Shown: positions 6,677 through 13,922, counted from the stretch's first letter. The stretch is 16,752 nt of DNA from Anaeromyxobacter_A sp035538735 (GCA_035538735.1 DATLJU010000011.1:1-16752); one strand, 5' to 3'. Notes: a model not told the origin generated them from the letters alone. A program made the numbers and translations.

Positions 6677-7240
6677 ATGGCCACACGGAAGACCGGTGCC
6701 CCTGGAGATCGCCTCTCCGCTGCCGACTGGGAGGCCGCTGCACTGGACGCTCTCGCGGAGAGCGGCCTCGGCGGCGTAGCGGTCGAACCGCTGGCCCGTC
6801 GGCTGGGCGTGACCAAAGGAAGCTTCTACTGGCACTTCGCCGATCGCGAGGCGCTCCTGAAGGCGGCGCTCTCCCGCTGGGAGGAGGCCCACACCGAGCG
6901 CGTCATCGCCGCCGTCTCGGACGTGCGCGACCCGCGCGAGCGGCTGGTCCGCCTCCTCGGTCTCGGGCTCGCCGGCGGTCGCTCGGACCGCATCCACATC
7001 GCTCTCGCCAACGCGAATCACCCGCTGGTGCGCGACGCGCTGGCTCGCGTGACCCACCGCCGGCTCGAGTACCTGGAGTCGTGCTACGTGGGCCTGGGGC
7101 GGCCGCGAGGCGAGGCCAGGCGGAGCGCGCTCATGGCGTACACCGTCTACGTCGGGCTGATCCACCTCCGGCTCGAGGCGCCGAAGGAGCTCTCGTCACA
7201 CCGCGCCGTCGAGCACTTCGTCAGCAAGCTGGTGCCGTGA
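6677..7240 (+). CDS. TetR-family transcriptional repressor
   Basis: This 187-aa protein starts at ATG 6677 (MATRKTG); an in-frame ATG at 6665 is the alternative. The N-terminal HTH is clear at about residues 33-57 (GVAVEPLARRLGVTKGSFYW, then HFADREALL), the TetR signature. The C-terminal ligand domain is helical and variable. It is divergent from the SRPBCC gene, 64 bases apart, with two related palindromes in the gap, so it most likely represses that gene and itself and releases DNA when a small, probably hydrophobic ligand binds. The ligand cannot be predicted. Confidence 0.92.
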   Translation: MATRKTGAPGDRLSAADWEAAALDALAESGLGGVAVEPLARRLGVTKGSFYWHFADREALLKAALSRWEEAHTERVIAAVSDVRDPRERLVRLLGLGLAGGRSDRIHIALANANHPLVRDALARVTHRRLEYLESCYVGLGRPRGEARRSALMAYTVYVGLIHLRLEAPKELSSHRAVEHFVSKLVP

Positions 7241-7298
7241 CGACCGCGGCAGTGCGCGCCCGTACGTGTCCTCGGCTCGGTCCGCGAGTCGACGCTCG

Positions 7299-7661
7299 TC
7301 AGCGCGCCTTGGCGTAGTCGCTCGCGCCGGACCAGTCGATGACGACGACCGGCTCGTCGCCGACCACCCAGGCGTCGTGTCCGCTTGGGAGCGCCGTCAC
7401 GTCCCCGGGGCCGGCGACGAACTCGGTCCCATCGTCCATCTTCACCGCGAGCTTACCCGAGACGTGATACTGAAAGTGCGGGGCCTCGCAGCTCGCTGTC
7501 TTCGCGAGCGGCTTCACGTCCTTCGACCAACGCCAGCCGGGCTGCAACACGAGCTTCCCGACGGCGCCGCCCCCCATCTTCAGGACCTCCGCCCTGCCGT
7601 TCGGGAACTCGCGTGTCTCGTCCGGCTTGGCAAAGGACTTGTGCTCGCTGGACCTCGCCAT
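7299..7661 (-). CDS. Cupin-domain protein
   Basis: This 120-aa protein starts at ATG 7661 behind a strong GGGAGG ribosome binding site. It is a single conserved beta barrel: KLVLQPGWRWSKDVKPLAKT, then CEAPHFQYHVSGKLAVKMDD, then GTEFVAGPGDVTALPSGHDA. The cupin turns (PGWRW, PGD, PSGHD) and candidate metal-binding histidines are present. Close relatives are stand-alone cupins with no agreed function. It faces the TetR gene tail to tail across 58 bases, with no obvious terminator in the gap. Confidence 0.88.
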   Translation of the reverse strand: MARSSEHKSFAKPDETREFPNGRAEVLKMGGGAVGKLVLQPGWRWSKDVKPLAKTASCEAPHFQYHVSGKLAVKMDDGTEFVAGPGDVTALPSGHDAWVVGDEPVVVIDWSGASDYAKAR

Positions 7662-7876
7662 GGCAGCCTCCCTTTGACGCTCGTGACGCGGGCCCCACGA
7701 CCGCGTCGTCAAGACTTCCGGGGTCGTTAAGGGGTAGCTAGCCCGCGTGCTTCTCTCTTTCGAACGCCAGCGATGCCCCTCTCGAGCGGCGCCGCCGTGG
7801 GCTACCGCGCTCCCCAAGCGGGCGGACGGGCCATCCACCCGCGCCATCCGCACACTCCAGGTGGGAGCGTCGAGCC
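7662..7876. other. Divergent intergenic region, 215 bp
   Basis: This region lies between the cupin gene on the minus strand and the lipoprotein gene on the plus strand and should contain both promoters. It contains the cupin ribosome binding site (7667-7672) and a GGGAG about ten bases before the lipoprotein ATG. I see no convincing hexamers or palindromic operator. Confidence 0.35.
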
Positions 7877-8236
7877 ATGAGTCACCGCCTGCCGCCCGCC
7901 ATCGTCCTCGCCCTCGCGGTGGCGTCGGTGCCGGTCGCCTGCGGGTCGGGGTCGGCGTCGGTCAAGCCCTCGCCCTCCGGAGCAAAGGCCGAATCCAGGC
8001 CGCCCGACTGCGCGGTCGAGTTCCTCCGCAGCGCGCCTGAGCGCAAGTACGACGAGCTCGGTGAGATCTACGGCTACTATTCTCGGGAGGTCGAGCCGCA
8101 GGATGTCATGCGCGAGAAAGCGTGCGCACTCGGCGCCGATGCCGTCATCGTGACCAAAGACTTTGTCGTCTCGAACGTACAAGGACCGGATCGCAAGTTC
8201 CTGTCCGGCACCGCCATCAAGTACCCGACTCGATAG
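7877..8236 (+). CDS. Small lipoprotein, RcsF-like pattern
   Basis: This 119-aa protein has a type II signal (MSHRLPPAIVLALAVASVPV) and lipobox PVAC with lipidated Cys22, followed by a serine/proline-rich linker. The folded part, DCAVEFLRSAPERKYDELGE and later REKACALGADAVIVTKDFV, matches a recurring small-lipoprotein pattern of deltaproteobacteria in which an ACxLGADAVIV helix-strand ends the domain, resembling the RcsF and YbjQ-like folds. Two cysteines could pair in the periplasm. Function is unknown. It is the last backbone gene before the tRNA remnant. Confidence 0.8.
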   Translation: MSHRLPPAIVLALAVASVPVACGSGSASVKPSPSGAKAESRPPDCAVEFLRSAPERKYDELGEIYGYYSREVEPQDVMREKACALGADAVIVTKDFVVSNVQGPDRKFLSGTAIKYPTR

Positions 8237-8287
8237 GCGCACCTCGCGGGTAGGCCACGGGCGCCACCCTGACCATCTGCGGCCAAG

Positions 8288-8320
8288 AAAAAAAAGGGCC
8301 TGGCGTTGTCCGCCAACCCC
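8288..8320 (-). terminator. Rho-independent terminator of the displaced tRNA
   Basis: On the minus strand the stem TGGCG / CGCCA with loop GACAA (8315-8301) is extended by GGG/CCC across a small internal loop and followed by eight T residues (8295-8288). It lies 15 bases after the tRNA-like 3' end, the normal position for a tRNA terminator. Confidence 0.65.
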
Positions 8321-8334
8321 TTGGACTCACTGAG

Positions 8335-8359
8335 TGGCCGCTGCAGGTTTCGAAGCTGC
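8335..8359 (-). other. tRNA 3'-end remnant, candidate attachment site (island boundary)
   Basis: Read on the minus strand from 8359, the sequence has exact tRNA 3' geometry: five bases GCAGC, seven-base T loop TTCGAAA, five bases CCTGC, seven-base acceptor strand AGCGGCC, and discriminator A at 8335. Four of five T-stem pairs hold; the invariant G53-C61 pair is broken because position 53 is C. No anticodon arm, D arm or 5' acceptor strand (which would read GGCCGCT) follows upstream. A terminator sits downstream. This is the pattern of the original tRNA end displaced by an element that integrated into the gene and restored it at its other end. Confidence 0.6.
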
Positions 8360-8399
8360 GCAAATTCCCTCCGGGCGCGCTGGCAGGGCATGCGTCTGG

Positions 8400-8537
8400 G
8401 GTGGCCTCGGCCTCGCCTGTGCGCTCCACGCAGCGCGCGACCTCGTGCTAGACGGCGTGCCCGTCGCGGAGGCGGCGCGGCGCAAGGGATTGGCTGCGCT
8501 GTTCCTCTCCGACGAGGCCGCGCGGGTGGTGGCCTAA
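8400..8537 (+). pseudogene. C-terminal remnant of an unknown gene (HTH-like segment)
   Basis: A frame ending in TAA at 8535-8537 has coding-like third positions over its last 46 codons and reads ACALHAARDLVLDGVPVAEA, then ARRKGLAALFLSDEAARVVA. The DGVPVAEAARRKGL stretch resembles the helix-turn of plasmid or phage regulators. Upstream the frame runs straight into the tRNA remnant with only a GTG at 8334 and no ribosome binding site, so I read it as the 3' end of a truncated island gene. It is too short to name. Confidence 0.35.
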
Positions 8538-8576
8538 ACCCCGCCCCGGCGACGACGGTTCTGGCCATGTGCTCGG

Positions 8577-9506
8577 TCAAGCCTTCCGGCGCAGTGGGCG
8601 AGCCATGCAGGTCGCGGACGCCGGACAGAACGACCGGAACTCGGGGGTCGCAGCTACGGGAGCCGGCACCTTCGACCTCTCGACCCGTCCGTACCCGGCC
8701 CTGGCGAAGAACTTCTCCGCGTTCGTCGTGAGCAGGTACAGAGCGCGCGTCCCCCGCTGCTTTGCCTCAGCAAGCGCCCGCGCGTGAAGAGCGGTCCCGA
8801 TTCCGGCGCCCTGAAGCTTGGGGTCCACCGTCAGTGAGCGGAGTAGAGCGTCCTCGCCGCACTCCTCCAGACCGATGCACCCGACAAGCCTGCCGCCGTC
8901 GCGGGCGACGAAGAACATCTGGTGCGGCTTGCCCACGTCGCCGGCCGGCAGGCCGAAGCTCGCGAGAAGCGAGCGGATGCCGTCCAGGTCTTCCTGCGAT
9001 GCCAGCCCGTACTCGATGGGCTCGTTCCCGCGCTCGCTGCGCTGTACCGGCTGGAAGACCTTCGCCAGCCGCCGGCGCAGTTCATCGCGCACGTCGCGGT
9101 ACGCCTGAAGGCGCTCCGCCTCAGTTGTTCCTGTCGCAGCCGGGTCCGCAGCCGGGTCCGGTAGCCCCCAGTGGATCCGCAGCGCCTTGCCCAGGAACGC
9201 CGGGCACACCTCCTCGGCACACAGGGTGAGGACCACATCCACGTCGCCTGGCGGGATGTCGCTGATGCTCTTCGAGAACTGGCCGCTGATGTCGATGCCG
9301 ATTTCCGCGAGCGCCTTAACGGCGAGCGGGTTCAGCCGCGACGGCTGGGAGCCCGCCGACGAGAACTTCACCGACGCGGGCGCGAGGGCTCGAGCGATGC
9401 CCTCCGCCATCTGGCTGCGCGCGGAGTTGGCGACGCAGAGGAACAGGACGTGGCGAGGGTGCGCGGCGCGGATGGCCTCCGCGTCCTGCCCCCATGCGCC
9501 GCTCAC
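8577..9506 (-). CDS. arsC-arsN2: Fused arsenate reductase (ArsC) - ArsN2 acetyltransferase
   Basis: This 309-aa protein has two cytoplasmic domains. Residues 17-150 are a thioredoxin-coupled ArsC of the low-molecular-weight phosphatase fold: P-loop CVANSAR (Cys24, Arg30), LTLCAEEVC with the resolving cysteines Cys96 and Cys101, and GLPDPAAD with the general acid Asp117. It reduces arsenate to arsenite. Residues 163-305 are a GNAT acetyltransferase: LRSLTVDPKLQGAGIGTALH holds the acetyl-CoA loop (QGAGIG, 232-237), followed by TRALYLLTTNAEKFFARAGY and the ATPEFRSFCPASATCM ending typical of ArsN2. The ArsN2 substrate is not settled; ArsN1 relatives acetylate arsinothricin. GTG 9506 overlaps the acr3 stop as GTGA, so translation is coupled. 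Confidence 0.93.
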   Translation of the reverse strand: MSGAWGQDAEAIRAAHPRHVLFLCVANSARSQMAEGIARALAPASVKFSSAGSQPSRLNPLAVKALAEIGIDISGQFSKSISDIPPGDVDVVLTLCAEEVCPAFLGKALRIHWGLPDPAADPAATGTTEAERLQAYRDVRDELRRRLAKVFQPVQRSERGNEPIEYGLASQEDLDGIRSLLASFGLPAGDVGKPHQMFFVARDGGRLVGCIGLEECGEDALLRSLTVDPKLQGAGIGTALHARALAEAKQRGTRALYLLTTNAEKFFARAGYGRVERSKVPAPVAATPEFRSFCPASATCMARPLRRKA

Positions 9507-10648
9507 AGGTTCCTCCCAGCGGCCGGTCTCTCGACCGTCACCGCGCAGTTCTTCACGCTCACCACCTGCCCCGAGTCCCCGGGGAAGAACCGGTCGCGCA
9601 GCGCCAAGGCGACGTTGACGAGCCCGATGAGCACGGGGACCTCAACCAGCGGGCCGATGACGGCGGCGAACGCTGCGCCGTGCGACATCCCGAACGTGGC
9701 GACCGCGACGGCGATGGCCAACTCGAAGTTGTTCGATGCGGCCGTGAACGAGAGCGTCGCGGTCTGCCCGTAGGTAGCCCCGACCTCGCGGCTCATGAAG
9801 AAGGACACGAAGAACATCAGGATGAAGTAGACGAGCAGCGGGACCGCGATGCGCACCACGTCGAGCGGAAGCTGCACGATGGTCTCGCCCTTCAGCGAGA
9901 ACATGACGACGATGGTGAACAGCAGCGCAACCAGCGTGATGGGCGAGATGCGCGGGATGAAGACCTTCCGGTACCAGTCCTCACCCTTCAGCGCCCGCAG
10001 GCCGAACCGGCTGGCGATGCCCGCCAGGAACGGGACGCCGAGGTAGACGAAGACGCTCTTCGCGATGTCCGCGATGGTGATGTGGACCTCGGCGCCCCTC
10101 AGGCCGAACCAGCCGGGCAGCACCGAGATGAAGACCCAGGCGTAGACCGAGAAGAACAGCACCTGGAAGATGGAGTTGAAGGCGACCAGGCCGGCGCAGT
10201 ACTCGGTGTCGCCCTTCGCGAGGTCGTTCCAGACGATGACCATGGCGATGCACCGCGCCAGGCCGATGAGGATGAGGCCGACCATGTACTCGGGGCGGTC
10301 GCGTAGGAACACGACCGCGAGCAGGAACATCAGTGCCGGCCCGACCACCCAGTTCTGGATGAGCGACAGCCCCAGGACGCGCCCGTTTCGGAACACGCGC
10401 GGCATCTCCTCGTACCGGACCTTCGCCAGCGGCGGATACATCATCAGGATGAGCCCGATAGCGATGGGCACTGAGGTAGTGCCGACCGAGAGTCGGTTCA
10501 GCATGGGGACGACGCCTGGCACCAGGAACCCGAGCGCGATGCCGGCACCCATCGCGATGAAAATCCAGAGCGTCAGGTACCGGTCGAGGAACGAAAGGCG
10601 GCGCGCAACTCCACGGTGGGCCGGGGCGGCAAGAACGGGGGTGGTCAC
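9503..10648 (-). CDS. acr3: Arsenite efflux permease ACR3
   Basis: This 381-aa protein has about ten hydrophobic transmembrane segments and the ACR3 signatures: SVPIAIGLILMMYPPLAKVR, LIQNWVVGPALMFLLAVVFL, and GLARCIAMVIVWNDLAKGD with the conserved transport cysteine (Cys133), then ASNNFELAIAVAVATFG and a C-terminal GPLVEVPVLIGLV carrying the conserved glutamate. It exports arsenite across the inner membrane using the proton gradient. GTG 10648 has an AGGAGA ribosome binding site (10654-10659) that overlaps the arsR stop codon, so the genes are tightly coupled. The next gene overlaps its stop. It removes the arsenite produced by the ArsC domain of that protein. Confidence 0.97.
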   Translation of the reverse strand: MTTPVLAAPAHRGVARRLSFLDRYLTLWIFIAMGAGIALGFLVPGVVPMLNRLSVGTTSVPIAIGLILMMYPPLAKVRYEEMPRVFRNGRVLGLSLIQNWVVGPALMFLLAVVFLRDRPEYMVGLILIGLARCIAMVIVWNDLAKGDTEYCAGLVAFNSIFQVLFFSVYAWVFISVLPGWFGLRGAEVHITIADIAKSVFVYLGVPFLAGIASRFGLRALKGEDWYRKVFIPRISPITLVALLFTIVVMFSLKGETIVQLPLDVVRIAVPLLVYFILMFFVSFFMSREVGATYGQTATLSFTAASNNFELAIAVAVATFGMSHGAAFAAVIGPLVEVPVLIGLVNVALALRDRFFPGDSGQVVSVKNCAVTVERPAAGRNL

Positions 10649-10657
10649 GAAGGTCTC

Positions 10658-11008
10658 CTAGAGGCTGCCGATGAGCGCCTTCAGTCGGCGCAGGGTGCGG
10701 GGCTGGACGCAGTAGCAGACGCGCGGGCCGTCGATGTCTCCTCGGATGAGCCCGGCGTCCTTCAGGACCTTCAGGTGCTGTGACACCGTGGACTGGGCGA
10801 GCGGCAACTCCTCTACGATGTCACCGCAGATGCAGGCCTCCCGTCGGACGAGGAGGCGCAGAATCTGGACGCGGGCTGGATGCCCCAGTGCCTTCGCTAG
10901 GGCGGCAAGCTCCTCGTCGGCGTCAACCCCCTCCACCGGGCGGAGGTCGGGTTCTTCCGAACTTGGGGTGGGGCCACAGGACGAAACCGTCTTCGCGGGA
11001 GTACTCAC
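10658..11008 (-). CDS. arsR: ArsR/SmtB-family arsenite-responsive repressor
   Basis: This 116-aa winged-helix protein begins its DNA-binding fold near residue 33. LAKALGHPARVQILRLLV is followed by EACICGDIVEELPLAQSTVS and the recognition helix QHLKVLKDAGLI. Cysteines C59 and C61 (CIC) and the pair C98/C100 (CYC) are candidate arsenite ligands; C11 lies in a flexible N-terminal tail. GTG 11008 is the first possible start, since an in-frame stop precedes it. No ribosome binding site is seen, and the promoter position suggests a leaderless mRNA. It is the first gene of the arsR-acr3-arsC/N2 operon and should repress it until arsenite binds. Confidence 0.95.
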   Translation of the reverse strand: MSTPAKTVSSCGPTPSSEEPDLRPVEGVDADEELAALAKALGHPARVQILRLLVRREACICGDIVEELPLAQSTVSQHLKVLKDAGLIRGDIDGPRVCYCVQPRTLRRLKALIGSL

Positions 11009-11027
11009 ATCGTCGTTTTACGATGAT
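11009..11027. promoter_or_regulatory. ArsR operator candidate, imperfect palindrome
   Basis: ATCGTCGTTTTACGATGAT is an inverted repeat whose arms match at 7 of 8 positions (ATCxTCGT / ACGAxGAT around a short T-rich centre). It covers the -10 element and ends at the base before the arsR start codon, so binding would block the promoter directly. Confidence 0.6.
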
Positions 11028-11043
11028 GTCCGCGAAGGCGCAA
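11015..11043 (-). promoter_or_regulatory. ars operon promoter, sigma-70-like
   Basis: On the minus strand TTGCGC (11043-11038) and TAAAAC (11020-11015) are separated by exactly 17 bases. The expected transcript start is at or next to the GTG at 11008, six bases after the -10 element, which agrees with the missing ribosome binding site. Confidence 0.5.
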
Positions 11044-11084
11044 CGGGAGGTAGGCCATCCGGATGGAGCCGGTTCTGGACTTAC

Positions 11085-11446
11085 GATGAACGCGGCGTCG
11101 AAGGCGAGGACCTCCTTTCGAACATCCGCGCGCTCGACGCGGCCGGCCTGCGGTTCATCGCCACCTCGCAGGGCATCGACATCCGGGCCGGGGGCGACGC
11201 GATGTCCAGAATGACGACACGATGCTCGCGGCGGTCGCGGAGTTCGAGCGCGACCTGATCCGCGACCGGACGCGTCTCGGCCTAGCGGCTGCCCGCCGCC
11301 GTGGCGTCCGCCTCGGCCGCCGCGTGGAGCCTGGACCGTCCGCCGCCGAGGTCCGCAAGCGGCGCGCGAAGGGCGAGAGCTGGACCTCCATCGCGGGCGC
11401 GCTCGGCTGCACGGTGGCGAAGGCCCGGCGGCTCGCTGCCGCGTGA
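11085..11446 (+). pseudogene. Serine recombinase (resolvase/invertase), 5'-truncated and frameshifted
   Basis: The frame at about 11103-11215 reads EDLLSNIRALDAAGLRFIAT, then SQGIDIRAGGDAMSRM, the catalytic-domain end of Tn3-type resolvases. The expected continuation MLAAVAEFERDLIRDRTRLG, then LAAARRRGVRLGRR and a C-terminal HTH (SWTSIAGALGCTVAKARRLA), is found in another frame from 11222 to 11446. A small indel near 11213-11221 joins the two. The N-terminal catalytic serine region is absent: upstream sequence is the ars promoter. It is therefore a relic of the mobility machinery of the island, lying head to head with arsR. Confidence 0.75.
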
Positions 11447-11562
11447 GCTCAGGCCGGGCCGTGGTCCAGGTACGCCACCAGCGCCTTCAGCGTAACAGTG
11501 CCCGCCGAGCCCCTCGCCCAGCACAGCCCGCTGGCATCGGGCCACCGCTATCGTCTTCGACG
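11447..11562. other. Intergenic, 116 bp, possible gene-end remnant
   Basis: Between the recombinase relic and the end of the cytochrome gene, the minus strand holds a 32-codon open stretch ending in TGA at 11450-11452 whose tail reads TLKALVAYLDHGPA. It has no start codon and looks like the last residues of a lost gene. No terminator with a T-run is visible. Confidence 0.25.
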
Positions 11563-13920
11563 TCAGCGGGAGGTCGTGCGCCTTCGTAGCACCGCCGCGT
11601 CGGAGGTCCGTCCCAGCCGCTCGTAGACCTCGGCGAGCAGGGCGACCGCGTCGCCGTGGTCCGGGTGCGCCGCCAGGAGCGCCTCGAGCGTATTCGCCGC
11701 TCCTCGCAGCTCTCCTGTCCTCGCCAGGTAGAACGCGAGGGTCCAAGCGTAGCGTGGCTCGCCTGGCGTCAACTTCGCCGCGGTGCGCGCGAGCGACACA
11801 GCCTGGGCGGCGTCGCGCTCACCCACGAGCACGGCCAAGTTGAACGCCGCCGGCGCGAGCCGCGGATCGGCTCGGAGCGCCGCGCGGAGCATCTCCTCGG
11901 CGCCGTCCCGGTCGCCGCGCTCGGCGAGCAGCAGGCCGAGGTCGAACGAGATGCCGGCGTCACTCGGCCTCTGGGCATGAGCCTCGCGGAGGAGCCGCTC
12001 TGCCTCGTCGCTCCGCCCCGAGGTGGCGAGGAGCATAGCCAGGTTCACCCGGCTCATGAAGAGCTGGTCGTCGATGGCGAGCGCCCGACGGTACTGGCGC
12101 TCCGCGTCGGCCGTCCGGCCCACGGCGGCATACAGGTTGCCGAGGTCGAAGGGGCCCGAGGGGAGGTCCGACATGTAGCACTGTGCCTGCTCGTACTCCT
12201 GAAGCGCCGCGCCGTGCGCCTTGCGCTGGGCTTCGGTGAGGAAGGCCGCGGGCCGCCCCGCGAGGCGCGCAGCGGCGTGCGATCTCACCGCGCGCACGGG
12301 GTCCTGGAGCAGCGGCCCGAGCGCCCGCGCCAGCGCACCCGGATCAGCGGTCTTGAACCGGTCCGCGGCCGTGGCGCGCACGAGCGGCTCCGGGTCGGAG
12401 AGCGCTTTCTCGATCGCGGCGCGGGCCGCTGGGCCTGGGTACGCCGCGAGGAGGTCCACCGCCGTGGCGCGGGCGACGAGCGGCCGCAGCGGATCCTGCA
12501 AGAGCTGCACGAGATCGCTCTCGGCGGCGGGGTCGCGCCGGCGTCCTGCCGCGAGGACGGTCCCGAAATGCGGCTCGCGCTTCCTCCCATACCAACCGTC
12601 GTACTTCGACTGGACCCAGGCCAGCGGCTTGTCGGCGTGGCAGCCCGATGCGCTGCACGCGTTGGGCACGCCGAGGGTCGCGGTCAGGTCCGGGCGCGGG
12701 ACGCGCATGGAGTGGTCGCGCCGGAAGTGGACCACCATGAAGTTCTTCCCTGGCATGTGGCAGGAGACGCACAGCGCCCCAGGGCTGGGCTTCCCCTTCC
12801 ACTCGGCCTTGTGGAACTGGTGCCCGGCGCCGTCGTACATGTCGGCACGGTGGCACCGGGTACAGAGGGCGTTTCCTTCCATCAGGTGCCTGCCCGAGTG
12901 CGGGTCGTGGCAGTCGGTGCAGCGCACGCCATTCGCGTACATCTTGCTCTGCGTGAAGGCGTGCCACTCGAAGTCCTCGTCCAGGATCTGGCCGTCGCTG
13001 TGGAAGACGCCGGGCGAGAGCAACGTCGGCAGGTAGCGGTCGAGGAGCTCGCCACCCGGCGCACCCTGGTCCTCGAACTGCGCGCGGCGCGCGTGGCAGG
13101 GCGCGCAGAGCGCGACGAGCTCCGGTCCGGCGAGGTGCGAGGTGCGGGTGGGGAGCGCAGCGTTCTCCACGGCGGGGCGGCCCATCGCCGGCTGATCCGC
13201 CCAGGACGCGTGCTGCGAGCCGGGTCCGTGGCACGCCTCGCAGCCCACCATGATCTCCGACCAGCTGGTCTCGTACGCGTCTGCTTCCGGATCGTAGCGC
13301 TTGCGCACCGCGGTGGAATGGCAATCCGCGCACATCGCGTTCCAGGTCTGGCCGGCCCGCGTCCAGTGGAGCCAGTCGCCGGGCGGCGCGTCCGGGCCGG
13401 GGTTCACGTAAAACCAGCGCTTCGCGCGCGTGTCCCAGGCCGCCGAGAGCGCCTGGAGGCGCCCCCCGCGAAACGCGACGAGGTACTGCTGCAGCGGCGC
13501 CACGCCGAACGTGTAGGCGACTGGGTAGTCCTGCATGGTGCCGTCGGGTCCCTCGGAGTGGACCATGAACCGCTCGCCGCTGCGGAAGAACCGCCACTCC
13601 TTGCCTCGGTGCACGAACCGCGCGTCGCCGAAGTCGCCGAGGACCGTCCCGTCGCGGGCGGGCTGCATGGCGCGAGCGTGGTTCGAGCCCTTCCAGGCGT
13701 CGTACTGCGTCTGGTGGCAGGACCTGCAGCGCTCGCTCCCGACGTACTGCGGCGCCGCTGGCGGGGGATTGCGCGGGCCGCGCGCGCCGTGAACGGCAAG
13801 GCAGATCGGCACGGACAGAGCGATGACAGCGGTCGTGGCGATTCCCACCCAGGTCCAGCGTCTCGGCGGGTCGCGCCTTCGCTCGTCGCCGGCGGGACGG
13901 GTGTCGGAGGTGCTCGCCAT
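11563..13920 (-). CDS. Membrane-anchored multiheme cytochrome c with HEAT-like and TPR repeats
   Basis: This 785-aa protein starts at ATG 13920, two bases after the porin stop. An uncleaved signal anchor is likely at about residues 23-45, placing the rest in the periplasm. Seven CXXCH heme motifs are at residues 65 (CRSCH), 197 (CADCH), 227 (CEACH), 272 (CAPCH), 334 (CTDCH), 353 (CTRCH) and 384 (CVSCH). An eighth site, CSASGCH at 422-428, is a CX4CH variant followed by the ADKPLAWVQSKYDGWYG segment that ends this cytochrome c554-like domain. HEAT-like helices follow (about 465-560), then TPRs (about 590-785). It probably moves electrons in the periplasm while the repeats bind partners. The redox partner is unknown; the upstream porin gene is the obvious functional neighbour. 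Confidence 0.92.
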   Translation of the reverse strand: MASTSDTRPAGDERRRDPPRRWTWVGIATTAVIALSVPICLAVHGARGPRNPPPAAPQYVGSERCRSCHQTQYDAWKGSNHARAMQPARDGTVLGDFGDARFVHRGKEWRFFRSGERFMVHSEGPDGTMQDYPVAYTFGVAPLQQYLVAFRGGRLQALSAAWDTRAKRWFYVNPGPDAPPGDWLHWTRAGQTWNAMCADCHSTAVRKRYDPEADAYETSWSEIMVGCEACHGPGSQHASWADQPAMGRPAVENAALPTRTSHLAGPELVALCAPCHARRAQFEDQGAPGGELLDRYLPTLLSPGVFHSDGQILDEDFEWHAFTQSKMYANGVRCTDCHDPHSGRHLMEGNALCTRCHRADMYDGAGHQFHKAEWKGKPSPGALCVSCHMPGKNFMVVHFRRDHSMRVPRPDLTATLGVPNACSASGCHADKPLAWVQSKYDGWYGRKREPHFGTVLAAGRRRDPAAESDLVQLLQDPLRPLVARATAVDLLAAYPGPAARAAIEKALSDPEPLVRATAADRFKTADPGALARALGPLLQDPVRAVRSHAAARLAGRPAAFLTEAQRKAHGAALQEYEQAQCYMSDLPSGPFDLGNLYAAVGRTADAERQYRRALAIDDQLFMSRVNLAMLLATSGRSDEAERLLREAHAQRPSDAGISFDLGLLLAERGDRDGAEEMLRAALRADPRLAPAAFNLAVLVGERDAAQAVSLARTAAKLTPGEPRYAWTLAFYLARTGELRGAANTLEALLAAHPDHGDAVALLAEVYERLGRTSDAAVLRRRTTSR

Positions 13921-13922
13921 GG

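Noticed and set aside
4486..7317. A 943-codon plus-strand open frame
   Set aside because: It crosses two divergent genes and an operator region and shows no domain; only the TetR frame within this interval is credible.
7715..7750. GGGTAGCTAGCCC as an operator palindrome upstream of the cupin gene
   Set aside because: The arms do not pair beyond the outer three bases and no second copy is present, so it is not above chance.
8281..8300. Homopolymeric A run as a plus-strand regulatory element or frameshift site
   Set aside because: It is explained as the T-run of a minus-strand terminator following the tRNA remnant, and no plus-strand gene crosses it.
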